Of a stretch of DNA of 10,475 nt, positions 1 through 7,457 are shown piece after piece. How positions within the stretch are numbered: the first letter of the stretch is position 1; every line of letters begins with the position of its first letter. Origin of the DNA: Bacillota bacterium (GTDB lineage: Bacteria > Bacillota > Sulfobacillia > Symbiobacteriales > Symbiobacteriaceae); contig JAQBPS010000356.1 of NCBI GenBank assembly GCA_028287415.1, forward strand, positions 1 to 10,475. The letters are read 5' to 3'. The notes beneath the pieces are model-generated. The model saw only the letters and a list, made by a program, of their open reading frames with translations. It was not told the origin of the DNA and did no database searches. The translations under genes and the position numbers were made by a program.

Positions 1-317
1 ACGTAAACCAGTTCGGCCGTGGTCCCGGCGGTTGGCGCCGCCATCGCATGGGTGATGCACGCCACCTCGCCGATGCCCGAGACGGTCAGGGCCGCAGCGC
101 CCGGCCAGCTGACATAGGCGTCATGCCGAATCAGGCGGGTCTGCCACCCCCACTCCGCCAGCTTGGCTTTGGCGTACTCGAAGGCCCGCAGTTCTTCCGG
201 GGAACCGGACAGCCGAACCTCACGGGCGATATTGGCGGTGTAGTCCATCAGCGCATCGGCCGAAACCTCGCTGATCAGCCGGGCCTCCGGCGCATCCAGC
301 TGACTGTTGAGTCGCAT
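1..317 (-). CDS. Probable M28-type peptidase, N-terminal part (runs off left edge)
   Basis: Only the first 105 codons are present. The ATG at 317 is preceded by a perfect AGGAGG (328-333) with a 10-nt spacer, so the start is well supported. The visible protein begins MRLNSQLDAPEARLISEV and continues with a segment resembling LSGSPEELRAFEYAKAKL, then an aromatic/charged stretch around HDAYVSWPG. This pattern is familiar from the N-terminus of M28-family zinc aminopeptidases that carry a PA domain, where an early helix with a 'R-LSG-(S/T)PEE' motif precedes the PA insert. The zinc-binding catalytic residues would lie beyond the window, so activity cannot be checked. No signal peptide is visible, suggesting a cytoplasmic enzyme. 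It lies 24 nt after the dehydrogenase stop and is the last visible gene of the operon. In this setting it would cleave imported peptides. The family call rests on memory of related sequences and is moderate. Confidence 0.6.
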   Translation of the reverse strand, partial: MRLNSQLDAPEARLISEVSADALMDYTANIAREVRLSGSPEELRAFEYAKAKLAEWGWQTRLIRHDAYVSWPGAAALTVSGIGEVACITHAMAAPTAGTTAELVY

Positions 318-327
318 GCGGCTAACG

Positions 328-333
328 CCTCCT
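328..333 (-). promoter_or_regulatory. Shine-Dalgarno site of the M28-like gene
   Basis: The minus strand reads AGGAGG, a full match to the anti-SD sequence, 10 nt before the ATG at 317. It fixes the start of the truncated left-edge gene and lies in the 24-nt gap after the dehydrogenase stop codon (342-344). Confidence 0.75.
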
Positions 334-341
334 GTGCGGAC

Positions 342-1115
342 TTAGATGATGGTCTTGCCGCCGTCGATGCTGATGGTCTGGCCCGTAATCCAGCCGGCCA
401 GGTCCGAGGCCAGGAAGAGCACGCCGTGGGCAATATCTGCCGCTACTCCGAGCCGCTTCAGGGCGATGGAGTCGACCAGCGCCCGCTGTCCCTCCGGCCC
501 GTAGGAGGCCCACTGTTCCTCGGTCGATGGGTTCGAGCGCACAAAGCCCGGGGCGATGGTGTTGACGGTGATGCCCCACTCGCCGAGCTCCCTGGCCGTC
601 TGCCGGGTGAAGCCGATCTGACCCGCCTTGGCGCTGGCGTAAGCCTGGATCCCGGTCAGGCTGAAGGTGCGTCCGGCTCCCGACGAGATGTTGACGATAC
701 GCCCATAGCGCTGCCCCTTCATAAACGGGGCCACGGCCCGGCTCGTGTGGAAGGTGCCGTACAGATTCACCTTGAAGATCCGGTCCCAATCGGCATCGGT
801 CACCTGCTCGATCGGTTTGTTCACCTGGCCGCAGACACCGCCCGCTACGTTCACGAGGATCTGCACGCCGCTCTCCGCGGCAGCGCGGGCGACGAATTCC
901 CCGACCTGTCCGGGATCGGTCACATCCACGACGCCGCTCTCGCACACCCCGCCCGCCTCAGCGACCGCTGCGCAGGTGTCGGCGAGGTCCGCTTCCAGAA
1001 TGTCGCAGGCAAACACACGGGCGCCCCGCCGCGCCAGTTCCACACAGGTCGCCCGCCCGATGCCGTGCGCAGCCCCGGTCACCACCGCAGTCCGGCCGTG
1101 AAAGGTCAGATCCAT
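342..1115 (-). CDS. Short-chain dehydrogenase/reductase (classical SDR)
   Basis: A 257-residue classical SDR, the usual length for the family. The cofactor motif TGAAHGIG is at residues 13-20. An acidic residue, Asp38, ends the second beta strand, which in this family favours NAD(H) over NADP(H). The NNAG-type motif appears as NVAGG at 89-93. The catalytic set is Asn117, Ser145 (in NISSG), Tyr159 and Lys163 (YASAK). The C-terminus carries the expected TGQTISIDGG motif. These residues predict an active cytoplasmic oxidoreductase of the 3-ketoacyl-ACP-reductase-like group; its substrate, an alcohol or ketone, cannot be read from sequence. The ATG at 1115 has a GAGGTG ribosome site 5 nt upstream and overlaps the end of the amidohydrolase gene by 10 bp, implying translational coupling. 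In context it probably oxidises or reduces a product of the neighbouring hydrolases, which is an inference. Confidence 0.93.
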   Translation of the reverse strand: MDLTFHGRTAVVTGAAHGIGRATCVELARRGARVFACDILEADLADTCAAVAEAGGVCESGVVDVTDPGQVGEFVARAAAESGVQILVNVAGGVCGQVNKPIEQVTDADWDRIFKVNLYGTFHTSRAVAPFMKGQRYGRIVNISSGAGRTFSLTGIQAYASAKAGQIGFTRQTARELGEWGITVNTIAPGFVRSNPSTEEQWASYGPEGQRALVDSIALKRLGVAADIAHGVLFLASDLAGWITGQTISIDGGKTII

Positions 1116-2341
1116 GGGTTCACCTCACCCGCCTTCATCACCATCGCGACCCGCTTGAGGGCACCGAGCTCGGCCAGCGGGTCGCCCGTGACGGCGATGA
1201 TGTCGGCCTCCATGCCGGTGCGAATCGTGCCCACCTTGGCCTCGAGCCCCAGAGCCTTTGCCGCAGCACTCGTGGCCGAGATGATCGTCTCCATGGCAGA
1301 GAGGCCGCCCTGGTGCATCAGCATCAGCTCATCGGGCAGCGAGTCGAACGGGGTGAAACGCCAGCCCGCATCGGTGCCGGCCACAAAGCGGACACCCGCC
1401 TCCCGCAGCCCCCGGAACTGCGCCAGGTTCTCCTCCAGCATGGTCCGCCAGCGGTCGAGCAGCGCCTGCTCTGCGGCCGTCCGGCGCTCCTTGGCCTCCA
1501 TTTTGTTGATGACGTACAGCCCGACCGCCATGGTCGGGCAGACCACGGCGCCGGAGTGAGCGAGCTGAATGGCCACCAGCGGGTCGAACTGCTGCTTCCC
1601 GGCCGCATCCACGAGAAAGCCGGCGTGCTCGATCTGATCCACGCCCGCGTCCACGGCGTAGTCAATCGACTCGGCGCACAGGCAGTGAATGCCGATCTTC
1701 CGGCCCAGCCGGTGGGCTTCGTCTGCCAGAGCGCGGATCTCCTCACGACGGAACGACGGCAGCCAGGACATCGTCCCGGGGGTGCCGCCACCCGTACCCA
1801 TCACCTTGATGTAGTCCGCACCCAGCTTCGCCATTTCCCGGGCCTTCTGGCGCACACCCTCCACCCCGTCCGCCTCACCGCCAAAGTAGCGGCAGTGTCC
1901 GCCTGTGATGGTGATCGGCTGGCCGCAGAGCACCAGGCGAGCGCCCGCGCCCAATCCCAGATCCAGGGCCCGTCGCACCTGGAAGGTGGTATCGCCGCGG
2001 CCCCCGCAGTCACGCAAAGCGGTAATGCCCGCCTTCAGCGCCACCCGCGCATTGTGCAGCGAGGCCGCCACCAGCACACCGTCAGGCTCCTGCACCCAGG
2101 CCGTGAAGTCCGAGCCGTCGCCGGGCAGGTTCAGGTGGACATGCGCGTCGATCAGGCCGGGCAGCAGCGTCGCCTCCGGGTATGCCAGCACCTCTGCCCC
2201 CGCCGGGGCCGCCCCGTCCGGAATCGCGCCCTCAAACACGTCCGTAACCTTGCCATCCACCACCACCACAGCGGGGTGCTCAACCACTGCCCCGCCGGTG
2301 CCGTCAATCAGCCGTCTGGCCTTGAGAATCACTGCACTCAC
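1106..2341 (-). CDS. Amidohydrolase, imidazolonepropionase/Xaa-Pro dipeptidase-like (COG1228 type)
   Basis: A 411-residue metal-dependent hydrolase with the complete amidohydrolase-superfamily metal site. The HxH motif is His67/His69 (DAHVH), the likely carboxylated bridging lysine is Lys179 (YIKVMGTGG), the two further histidines are His219 (GIHC) and His239 (IEHAG), and the final aspartate is Asp324 (GTDAG). The beta-sandwich 'composite' domain is formed by residues 1-60 and about 370-411 (GMEADIIAV). The pattern matches the subgroup that includes prolidase-like enzymes hydrolysing Xaa-Pro or N-acyl-proline, related to HutI. No signal peptide is seen, so it should act in the cytoplasm. The start is GTG at 2341, 27 nt after the M14-family gene; its ribosome site (GGGGGT) is modest. 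The stop overlaps the dehydrogenase start. The superfamily is sure; the substrate is not, since this subgroup is poorly predictable and also covers carbamate or lactone hydrolases. Confidence 0.9.
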   Translation of the reverse strand: MSAVILKARRLIDGTGGAVVEHPAVVVVDGKVTDVFEGAIPDGAAPAGAEVLAYPEATLLPGLIDAHVHLNLPGDGSDFTAWVQEPDGVLVAASLHNARVALKAGITALRDCGGRGDTTFQVRRALDLGLGAGARLVLCGQPITITGGHCRYFGGEADGVEGVRQKAREMAKLGADYIKVMGTGGGTPGTMSWLPSFRREEIRALADEAHRLGRKIGIHCLCAESIDYAVDAGVDQIEHAGFLVDAAGKQQFDPLVAIQLAHSGAVVCPTMAVGLYVINKMEAKERRTAAEQALLDRWRTMLEENLAQFRGLREAGVRFVAGTDAGWRFTPFDSLPDELMLMHQGGLSAMETIISATSAAAKALGLEAKVGTIRTGMEADIIAVTGDPLAELGALKRVAMVMKAGEVNPWI

Positions 2342-2368
2342 GCGAATCTACCCCCAGTGCCTACTGAA

Positions 2369-3328
2369 TTACTCGGCCCCGACGGCCACGAGCGGGTCGT
2401 CCCCATTGATCGCGAGCGAGGTCACGACGAACATCACCACGCCGGCTGCCGGGGCGGTGTAGGCCTCCAGCACCTTGCCGAAGTAGTCCCGGATCTCACC
2501 GACCGGCGCGCCAGCGGCCACCTGCTCCCCGACCTTGACGGCCGGGTACCAGCAGCCGGCCTGGCCGGCGCGCACCCATGGGAAGTGCTCGAGCTTCTGC
2601 ACCGGCGCGACCGGCTCCGGTTGGCCAGGAAGCACCCCCAGCAGCTTCAGCACATTGCGCAGGCCCCGCAGGTGAATCTGCGTGTTCGCGTCGTCCAACT
2701 GGCCGCACTGCCCCGCCTCCGTGAGGATGCAGGGAATGCCAGCCGTGGCGGCAGCGCCGTAGGTCCCGCCCGCGACCGAGTCGCTGGCCACCACATACGG
2801 GATGCCGTAGACCTCCGCCATGCGCCACGCGGCGTCCCGCACCGCGGGGGCGGCGCCCTGAGAGACAATCGTGAAGGGCACCAGCGCCTCGTGGATGTCA
2901 CCGCCGTGCAGATCGACCCAGGCCGTGGCCTTGCTGGCCACCTCGGTCATGATCGTGTGGGCGATGCGCTCGGTGACGGTCCCCAGCTTGCTGCCGGGGA
3001 ACTGCCGGTTCAGGTTCTTGCCGTCCTGCGGCACTACATACTGCTGGCGGGCATGGAAGGCCAGCGGGCTGACGACGTGCACCACGATCACCTGCCCCCG
3101 CACCCGGGCCGGGTCCAGTTCCCCGGCAAGGGTGATCGCCGCCTGAATCCCCGGGTACTCGCCGCCGTGGACGCCACCCGTCACCAGCACCGTGGGGCCG
3201 GGTTCCACCCCGTTCACCACGGTGGTTGGCATCTGGACAGTCGTACCCGCAACAGGAATGAACCCGGTCACCTTAGTGCCCGCCCCGGCGCTAAGCCCGG
3301 CAACCACAAACGCATTCTTGGCCGTCAC
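2369..3328 (-). CDS. M14-family deacylase, succinylglutamate desuccinylase/aspartoacylase-like
   Basis: A 319-residue zinc carboxypeptidase-fold enzyme. From the start at 3328, the zinc ligands are His54 and Glu57 (GGVHGGEYPG) and His141 (DLHGGD). NLNRQFPG (105-112) is the conserved substrate-carboxylate loop, and Glu204 (LTEAGQ) is the likely catalytic glutamate. This is the AstE/AspA-type arrangement, which removes an acyl group from an N-acyl amino acid or opens a related amide. The last 70 or so residues, with VKVGEQVAAGAPVGEI and TAPAAGVV, resemble a biotinyl/lipoyl-like beta domain, common in bacterial AspA-like proteins. The enzyme is cytoplasmic by the absence of a signal peptide. A GTG at 3337 in the same frame would add three residues, but AGGGAG (3337-3342) would then touch or overlap the start; the GTG at 3328 sits 8 nt after it and is preferred. 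It lies 12 nt after the permease and probably acts on the imported substrate. Confidence 0.9.
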   Translation of the reverse strand: MTAKNAFVVAGLSAGAGTKVTGFIPVAGTTVQMPTTVVNGVEPGPTVLVTGGVHGGEYPGIQAAITLAGELDPARVRGQVIVVHVVSPLAFHARQQYVVPQDGKNLNRQFPGSKLGTVTERIAHTIMTEVASKATAWVDLHGGDIHEALVPFTIVSQGAAPAVRDAAWRMAEVYGIPYVVASDSVAGGTYGAAATAGIPCILTEAGQCGQLDDANTQIHLRGLRNVLKLLGVLPGQPEPVAPVQKLEHFPWVRAGQAGCWYPAVKVGEQVAAGAPVGEIRDYFGKVLEAYTAPAAGVVMFVVTSLAINGDDPLVAVGAE

Positions 3329-3336
3329 ACGAATCA

Positions 3337-3342
3337 CTCCCT
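3337..3342 (-). promoter_or_regulatory. Shine-Dalgarno site deciding the start of the M14 gene
   Basis: The minus strand reads AGGGAG and overlaps the stop codon TAG (3341-3343) of the upstream permease. It gives an 8-nt spacer to the GTG at 3328 but overlaps the alternative GTG at 3337, so it favours the shorter protein. The overlap also suggests that translation of the two genes is coupled. Confidence 0.6.
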
Positions 3343-4204
3343 ATAGCTTCATGCGCGGGTCGAGGGCATCCCGCAGCCCATCCCCCAGCAGGTTCACGGA
3401 CAGCACGGTCACCATGATCGCGAGCCCCGGGAAGGTGGAGATCCACCACGCCTGCCGCAGGTAATTGCGGCCGTCGCTCAGGACCGCCCCCCACTCAGGG
3501 GTCGGGGGCTGCGCCCCGAGGCCCAGGAAGCTGAGGGCGGCGCCGGAGAGAATCGCCCCGGCGATGCCCAGCGTGGAGAGCACGATCACCGGACCCAGCA
3601 CATTCGGGAGAATATGCTTCACCAGAATTGTCCGGTCGCGGGCCCCGATCGCCTCGGCCGCCTCCACGTAAACGTTCTCCCGGGCAGCCAGCACCGTGCC
3701 CCGCACGAGGCGGGCGTAATTGGGCACCGCCGAGATCCCGACCGCCACCATCACATTGAAGAGGCTGGGCCCGATCACCGTCACGATCACAAGGGCCAGC
3801 AGAATCCCCGGAAAGGCCAGCAGCAGGTCGATGAAGCGGGAGATCAGCATATCAAGCCAGCCGCCGTAAAAGCCGGCGAGGAGCCCGAGTAGGATGCCAA
3901 TGGAGGCAGCGATACCGACCGATACGAGCCCGATCCGCAGGGAGATGCGGGCGCCGAACAGCAAGCGGCTGAGGATGTCCCTCCCGAACTGGTCGGCGCC
4001 CAGCCAGTGCTTCAGACTCGGTCCCTGCATGGCGTCCGTCGCGTTCTGCTTGATCGGGTCAAACGGGGCGATGGCCGGTGCCAGCAGGGCCGCCAGCACC
4101 AACACTGCGAGGATCACCAGGCCGAGCATGGCACCGGGATTGCGCTGCAGCCGCCGCACCGCCTGGCGCCAGAGGCTGTCCGGGGCCGGTTCGGGTTGAG
4201 CCAC
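3341..4204 (-). CDS. Peptide ABC transporter permease, DppC/OppC type
   Basis: A 287-residue inner-membrane permease of the peptide/nickel importer class. It has the OppC-type N-terminal membrane segment at about residues 26-46, then the signature LGADQFGRD (68-76), several further hydrophobic segments between about 90 and 275, and the ATPase-docking EAA loop starting EAAEAIGARDRTILVKH (181-197). The C-terminus RDALDPRMKL is typical of DppC proteins. It should pair with the DppB-type protein encoded just upstream to form the membrane channel and be driven by two ATPases that are not in this window. The start is GTG at 4204, with GGGAGG 8 nt upstream, 14 nt after the DppB-type stop. The transported compound cannot be read from the permease; neighbouring peptidase and deacylase genes suggest a peptide or acylated amino acid. 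Confidence 0.95.
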   Translation of the reverse strand: MAQPEPAPDSLWRQAVRRLQRNPGAMLGLVILAVLVLAALLAPAIAPFDPIKQNATDAMQGPSLKHWLGADQFGRDILSRLLFGARISLRIGLVSVGIAASIGILLGLLAGFYGGWLDMLISRFIDLLLAFPGILLALVIVTVIGPSLFNVMVAVGISAVPNYARLVRGTVLAARENVYVEAAEAIGARDRTILVKHILPNVLGPVIVLSTLGIAGAILSGAALSFLGLGAQPPTPEWGAVLSDGRNYLRQAWWISTFPGLAIMVTVLSVNLLGDGLRDALDPRMKL

Positions 4205-4218
4205 GGGTCGCGCCTCCC

Positions 4219-5142
4219 TTACTGGTACCGGATGCGCGGATCGATCAGGGCGTAAGACATGTCCACCAGCAGGTTAATCGCCACGTAGAAGACGGCGCTC
4301 AGCAGGACGGCGCCCTGCACCACCTGAAAATCCTTCTTCAGGATCGAGTCCACGATCAGCCGGCCGATACCCGGTCGGGCGAAGACCGTTTCAATGACCA
4401 CGGTGCCGCCGAGCAGACGGCCAAACTCCAGACCCACCATCGTCAGCACCGGAATCAGCGCGTTCTTCAGGGCGTGTCTGTAGATCACCCGGTGCTCGCT
4501 GAGCCCCTTCGCACGGGCCACCCGAATGAAATCCAAGCGGAGAATCTCCAGCATGCTGGCACGCACCAGCCGTGCGATCACCGCCGCCGCACCAAAGCCG
4601 AGGGTGAAGGCCGGCATTACCATCCGCTCCCAGCCGCCCGACCCCGTCGCAGGGAACCAGCCAAGCCGCAGTGAGAAGGTGAATACCAGCAGCAGGCCCA
4701 GCCAGAAAGAGGGCATGGATACCCCCAGCAGGGCAAGCACCATGCTGCTGGTATCCAGCCACGTGTTCTGGCGTACAGCGGCAGCGATGCCAAGCAGCGT
4801 CCCCAGCACAATCGCGACGCCAAGGCCGGCGAGGGTCAGGTAGAAGGTCGAGGGCAGCACCTTGCCGATCATGTCCATCACCGACCGGTGAGCAAGCATG
4901 GAGGTGCCGAGGTTCCCGTGGAGGATGTTCCCCAGGAAGTGGCCGTACTGCACGGCCAGCGGGTCGTTCAGGCCCATCTGCTGGCGCAGATTGGCGACCG
5001 CGGTCTTGTCCACCGCCATCTCCCCGAGCATCTGCTCAGCGGGGTCGCCGGGCACCATGTGGAGCATCAGAAAGACCAGGAGGGTCACCCCGATAATCAC
5101 GGGTACGGCCGAGGCAAGGCGCTTGGTCAGGTATCCCAGCAC
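4219..5142 (-). CDS. Peptide ABC transporter permease, DppB/OppB type
   Basis: A 307-residue permease with the DppB hallmarks: first membrane segment at about 9-30 followed by the conserved PGDP (31-34), the periplasmic/extracellular loop to about 95, and hydrophobic segments up to about 293. The cytoplasmic EAA-type loop contains DFIRVARAKGLSEHRVIYRH (204-223), and the C-terminus is ALIDPRIRY. Length and motif order are normal for a full gene. It forms the heterodimeric channel with the DppC-type protein 14 nt downstream. The start is GTG at 5142, preceded by GGGAGGG with a spacer of about 6 nt and lying 13 nt after the SBP stop, so it belongs to the same transcript. No dedicated ATPase gene is visible, so the ATPases may lie past the left edge or be shared with another system. 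Confidence 0.95.
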   Translation of the reverse strand: MLGYLTKRLASAVPVIIGVTLLVFLMLHMVPGDPAEQMLGEMAVDKTAVANLRQQMGLNDPLAVQYGHFLGNILHGNLGTSMLAHRSVMDMIGKVLPSTFYLTLAGLGVAIVLGTLLGIAAAVRQNTWLDTSSMVLALLGVSMPSFWLGLLLVFTFSLRLGWFPATGSGGWERMVMPAFTLGFGAAAVIARLVRASMLEILRLDFIRVARAKGLSEHRVIYRHALKNALIPVLTMVGLEFGRLLGGTVVIETVFARPGIGRLIVDSILKKDFQVVQGAVLLSAVFYVAINLLVDMSYALIDPRIRYQ

Positions 5143-5155
5143 CGGCTTCCCTCCC

Positions 5156-6781
5156 CTACTTTTTCACGTAGTAAGTCGCGTAGAAATGGGGATAGGCATT
5201 GGCATCAAAGAAGATGCCCTTGATATTCGACTGCGTCGCCAGGAGGTTCACCTGGTCATAAATCGGCAGGACCAGCGCTTCCTTCATGACGATCTCCTGC
5301 GCCTGCTTGTAAATTTCCAGCCGCTTGGTGGGATCGCTGGTGCGGGCGCCCTCGTCCACCAGCTTGTCGTAATCCGGGTTGGTGAAGTGAGACCAGGTGA
5401 ATACGCTGCCGTCAGTCCGGTAGAGGCTCTTCAGCATGTCCGGGTCGGTGGACCAGAGTCCCATGCCGGTGATGTTGTAGTCGCCCTTCGCGTTCGACGC
5501 GTACCAGGGGCTCCGGGAGAGCGACTTCAGCTTCAGATCCATGCCCACGTCACGCAGCTGGGCCTGGAGGAGCTGGCCCAGTTCACCGTACTCGGGCACG
5601 TCAGACATGACGTTCACCACGATCTCCAGGCGCTTGCCGTCCTTCACCCGGATGCCACCGGGGCCTGGCTTCCAGCCGGCCTGGTCGAGGACCGCGTTGG
5701 CCTTGTCTGCACCTTGCGGGTACAGTTCCCGGAAGATGCCCTTCGAGGCGCCCCAGGTGGCCGCGCCCATCGGGCCGTTGCCGTCCGGGAAGGCGTCCGC
5801 ATAGAGCGTCTTGATGATCGCCTTGGTGTTCACCCCGTAGAGAATCGCCTGACGCACGGCAATGTCGTCGGTCGGGAACTGCTTGGTGTTGATCATGTAC
5901 TGCCGCGGGCTACCGGGGTACGGTACATTGAGAAGCGTGTACTTCTGCGGGTCCGCCTTCACGTTGGCGACGAAGGGCGCCGGCACATCTTCGATGGCGT
6001 TGGTTTCACCAGTCTCCAGCGTCGAGAAGCGGACCTGATTCTCGGGAATGAACTTCCAGGTCACCTCGTCAAGCACCGGGGCACCCTTCTGCCCAAAGGC
6101 GGGTGAGGGCGAGTTGTAGTCGGGGTTGCGAACGAGGGTGACCGACTCCTTCTCCTTCCACTCCTTGAGCTTGAAAGGGCCGACGCAGACCGGCGACCGG
6201 CCGAACTGGTCGCCCAGCTTCTGCACCGCGGCTGGGGAGACCGGGGCGGTGGTGGCGGCGCCGAGGTTCTTCAGCCAGATGGCGCTGGGCTCAGAGAGGG
6301 TGACCTTCAAGGTGGAGTCGTCCACCACCTGGCTCTCCTTGTATGGCCGAAGCGCACTGATGGCCGACTGCGAAGCGGTCTTGGGGTCCATGATCCGGTC
6401 CCAGGAGAACTTCACTGCCTGGGCATTGAAGGGCGTGCCATCCGAGAACTTCACGTCCTTCTTGAGGTGGAAGGTGTACGCGGTGCCTTCCGGGTTGGCC
6501 TCCCAACTCTCGGCGAGCCATGGTTGAACCTGACCTTTGTCATCTGCGTAGACCAGCGAGTCGCACATGTTGAGGATGATCCGGATCCCATTCGCCTGGC
6601 CGGTCACATGCGGATCAAGCGTGACCGGTTCATACTGCATCCCGACGATCAGCTTGCCGCCCTGCTGTGGTGCCCCACTGGCACCCTGAGCTGAATCGCC
6701 CGTTGAGTTGCCTCCCCCGCAAGCGGTCACAGACAGCGCGACGGCTGCCGTCAGCAGCGAACCCACGATCCTGCGTCGCAT
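5156..6781 (-). CDS. Peptide ABC transporter solute-binding lipoprotein (family 5), SBP-2
   Basis: A 541-residue extracytoplasmic substrate-binding protein. The N-terminus MRRRIVGSLLTAAVALSV is a lipoprotein signal peptide ending in lipobox VTAC, with Cys21 as the predicted lipidated residue, followed by a Gly/Ser-rich linker. The mature part shows the SBP_bac_5 pattern: LAESWEANPEGTAYTFHLKK, the KFSDGTPFNA motif, the SGPF-like VGPFKLKEW, and a C-terminal lobe ending YATYYVKK. It would bind a peptide or related solute outside the membrane and deliver it to the permease pair encoded directly downstream. The reading frame stays open upstream as far as 7216, but that extension lies inside the GntR gene; the ATG at 6781 begins the signal peptide and has GAGGGG 8 nt upstream. 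Only 2 nt separate it from the GntR stop. It looks only distantly related to the other two SBPs here. Confidence 0.95.
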   Translation of the reverse strand: MRRRIVGSLLTAAVALSVTACGGGNSTGDSAQGASGAPQQGGKLIVGMQYEPVTLDPHVTGQANGIRIILNMCDSLVYADDKGQVQPWLAESWEANPEGTAYTFHLKKDVKFSDGTPFNAQAVKFSWDRIMDPKTASQSAISALRPYKESQVVDDSTLKVTLSEPSAIWLKNLGAATTAPVSPAAVQKLGDQFGRSPVCVGPFKLKEWKEKESVTLVRNPDYNSPSPAFGQKGAPVLDEVTWKFIPENQVRFSTLETGETNAIEDVPAPFVANVKADPQKYTLLNVPYPGSPRQYMINTKQFPTDDIAVRQAILYGVNTKAIIKTLYADAFPDGNGPMGAATWGASKGIFRELYPQGADKANAVLDQAGWKPGPGGIRVKDGKRLEIVVNVMSDVPEYGELGQLLQAQLRDVGMDLKLKSLSRSPWYASNAKGDYNITGMGLWSTDPDMLKSLYRTDGSVFTWSHFTNPDYDKLVDEGARTSDPTKRLEIYKQAQEIVMKEALVLPIYDQVNLLATQSNIKGIFFDANAYPHFYATYYVKK

Positions 6782-6783
6782 TA

Positions 6784-7455
6784 TCAGGTCCCCTCTCCGT
6801 TCTCCGTCTTCGTGAGCGAGCGGAATCGGTAAGCCGTGTCGCTCCAGTGCTCCATCGCCAGGATCTCCGCCCGGAAGAAATCGGCCTCCGCCAGCGCCTC
6901 GGCCAGCGGGCGGTGCTTGCCCGCCATCGCACCCGGCACCTGCGCGAGGTGCCGCCTCACCGCCAGGAAGCCCGCCAGCACCTTGCTGTCCATCGCCTGG
7001 TACGTCTGGATCAGCGTCCGGTTCTGTGACGCCCCCACGATCACCCCGTGAAACTGCTGGTCCAGCTGGGCCGCCGGCAACCAGTCGTTCGGCCCCAGCC
7101 GCTCCATCTCGCTGATCAGCGCCGCCAGCTGGGCGTTTTGCACCGCCGACCAGTGATCCCGGGCAAACCGCACGCCCAGTTGCTCCAGGTGCCCCCGCAG
7201 CGTGTAGATCTCCCATGCTTCCGTCAGCGACAGTTCTGTCACGACCGTGCCCCGGCGGGGCTGGATCGAGACCAGCCCCTCCTGCTCAAGCTGCGCCAAC
7301 GCCTCTCGCACTGGCCCGCGGCTCACCCCGTACTGGCATGCCAGGCTCTGCTCGACCAGGTGCGTGCCGGATTCATAGAGACCGGCTACGATCTCCTGGC
7401 GGAGGCGCTCGAGAATGATCTCCTTGAGCGCCCGGTGCGAAATCGACGTGGCCAT
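6784..7455 (-). CDS. GntR-family transcriptional regulator, FadR/FCD type (copy A)
   Basis: A 223-residue regulator. Residues about 8-72 form the GntR winged helix-turn-helix, with the recognition region YGVSRGPVREALAQLEQEG and the wing PRRGTVV. Residues about 78-210 form the all-helical FCD ligand-binding domain. Its usual metal-ligand set seems to be present: Asp132, His136 (DQQFH), His181 (GKHRP) and His203 (MEHW). The family typically represses nearby catabolic or transport operons until an organic acid or amino-acid-like effector binds. The chosen ATG at 7455 follows the SBP-1 stop as TAG-CG-ATG, a coupled arrangement; a GTG at 7473 would extend it by six residues but has no ribosome site. 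The gene sits between two SBP genes, coupled to both. It is a close paralog of the regulator at 9536-10192 (about 83% identical by hand count). Confidence 0.94.
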   Translation of the reverse strand: MATSISHRALKEIILERLRQEIVAGLYESGTHLVEQSLACQYGVSRGPVREALAQLEQEGLVSIQPRRGTVVTELSLTEAWEIYTLRGHLEQLGVRFARDHWSAVQNAQLAALISEMERLGPNDWLPAAQLDQQFHGVIVGASQNRTLIQTYQAMDSKVLAGFLAVRRHLAQVPGAMAGKHRPLAEALAEADFFRAEILAMEHWSDTAYRFRSLTKTENGEGT

Positions 7456-7457
7456 CG

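Noticed and set aside
48..3346. Long plus-strand open frames at 48-1559 and 1313-3346
   Set aside because: They lie opposite well-recognised minus-strand enzymes, have compositions typical of antisense frames in GC-rich genes, and show no known motifs.
6782..7216. N-terminal extension of SBP-2 up to 7216
   Set aside because: The extension overlaps the GntR gene in another frame and would bury a complete lipoprotein signal peptide that starts at the ATG at 6781 with its own ribosome site.
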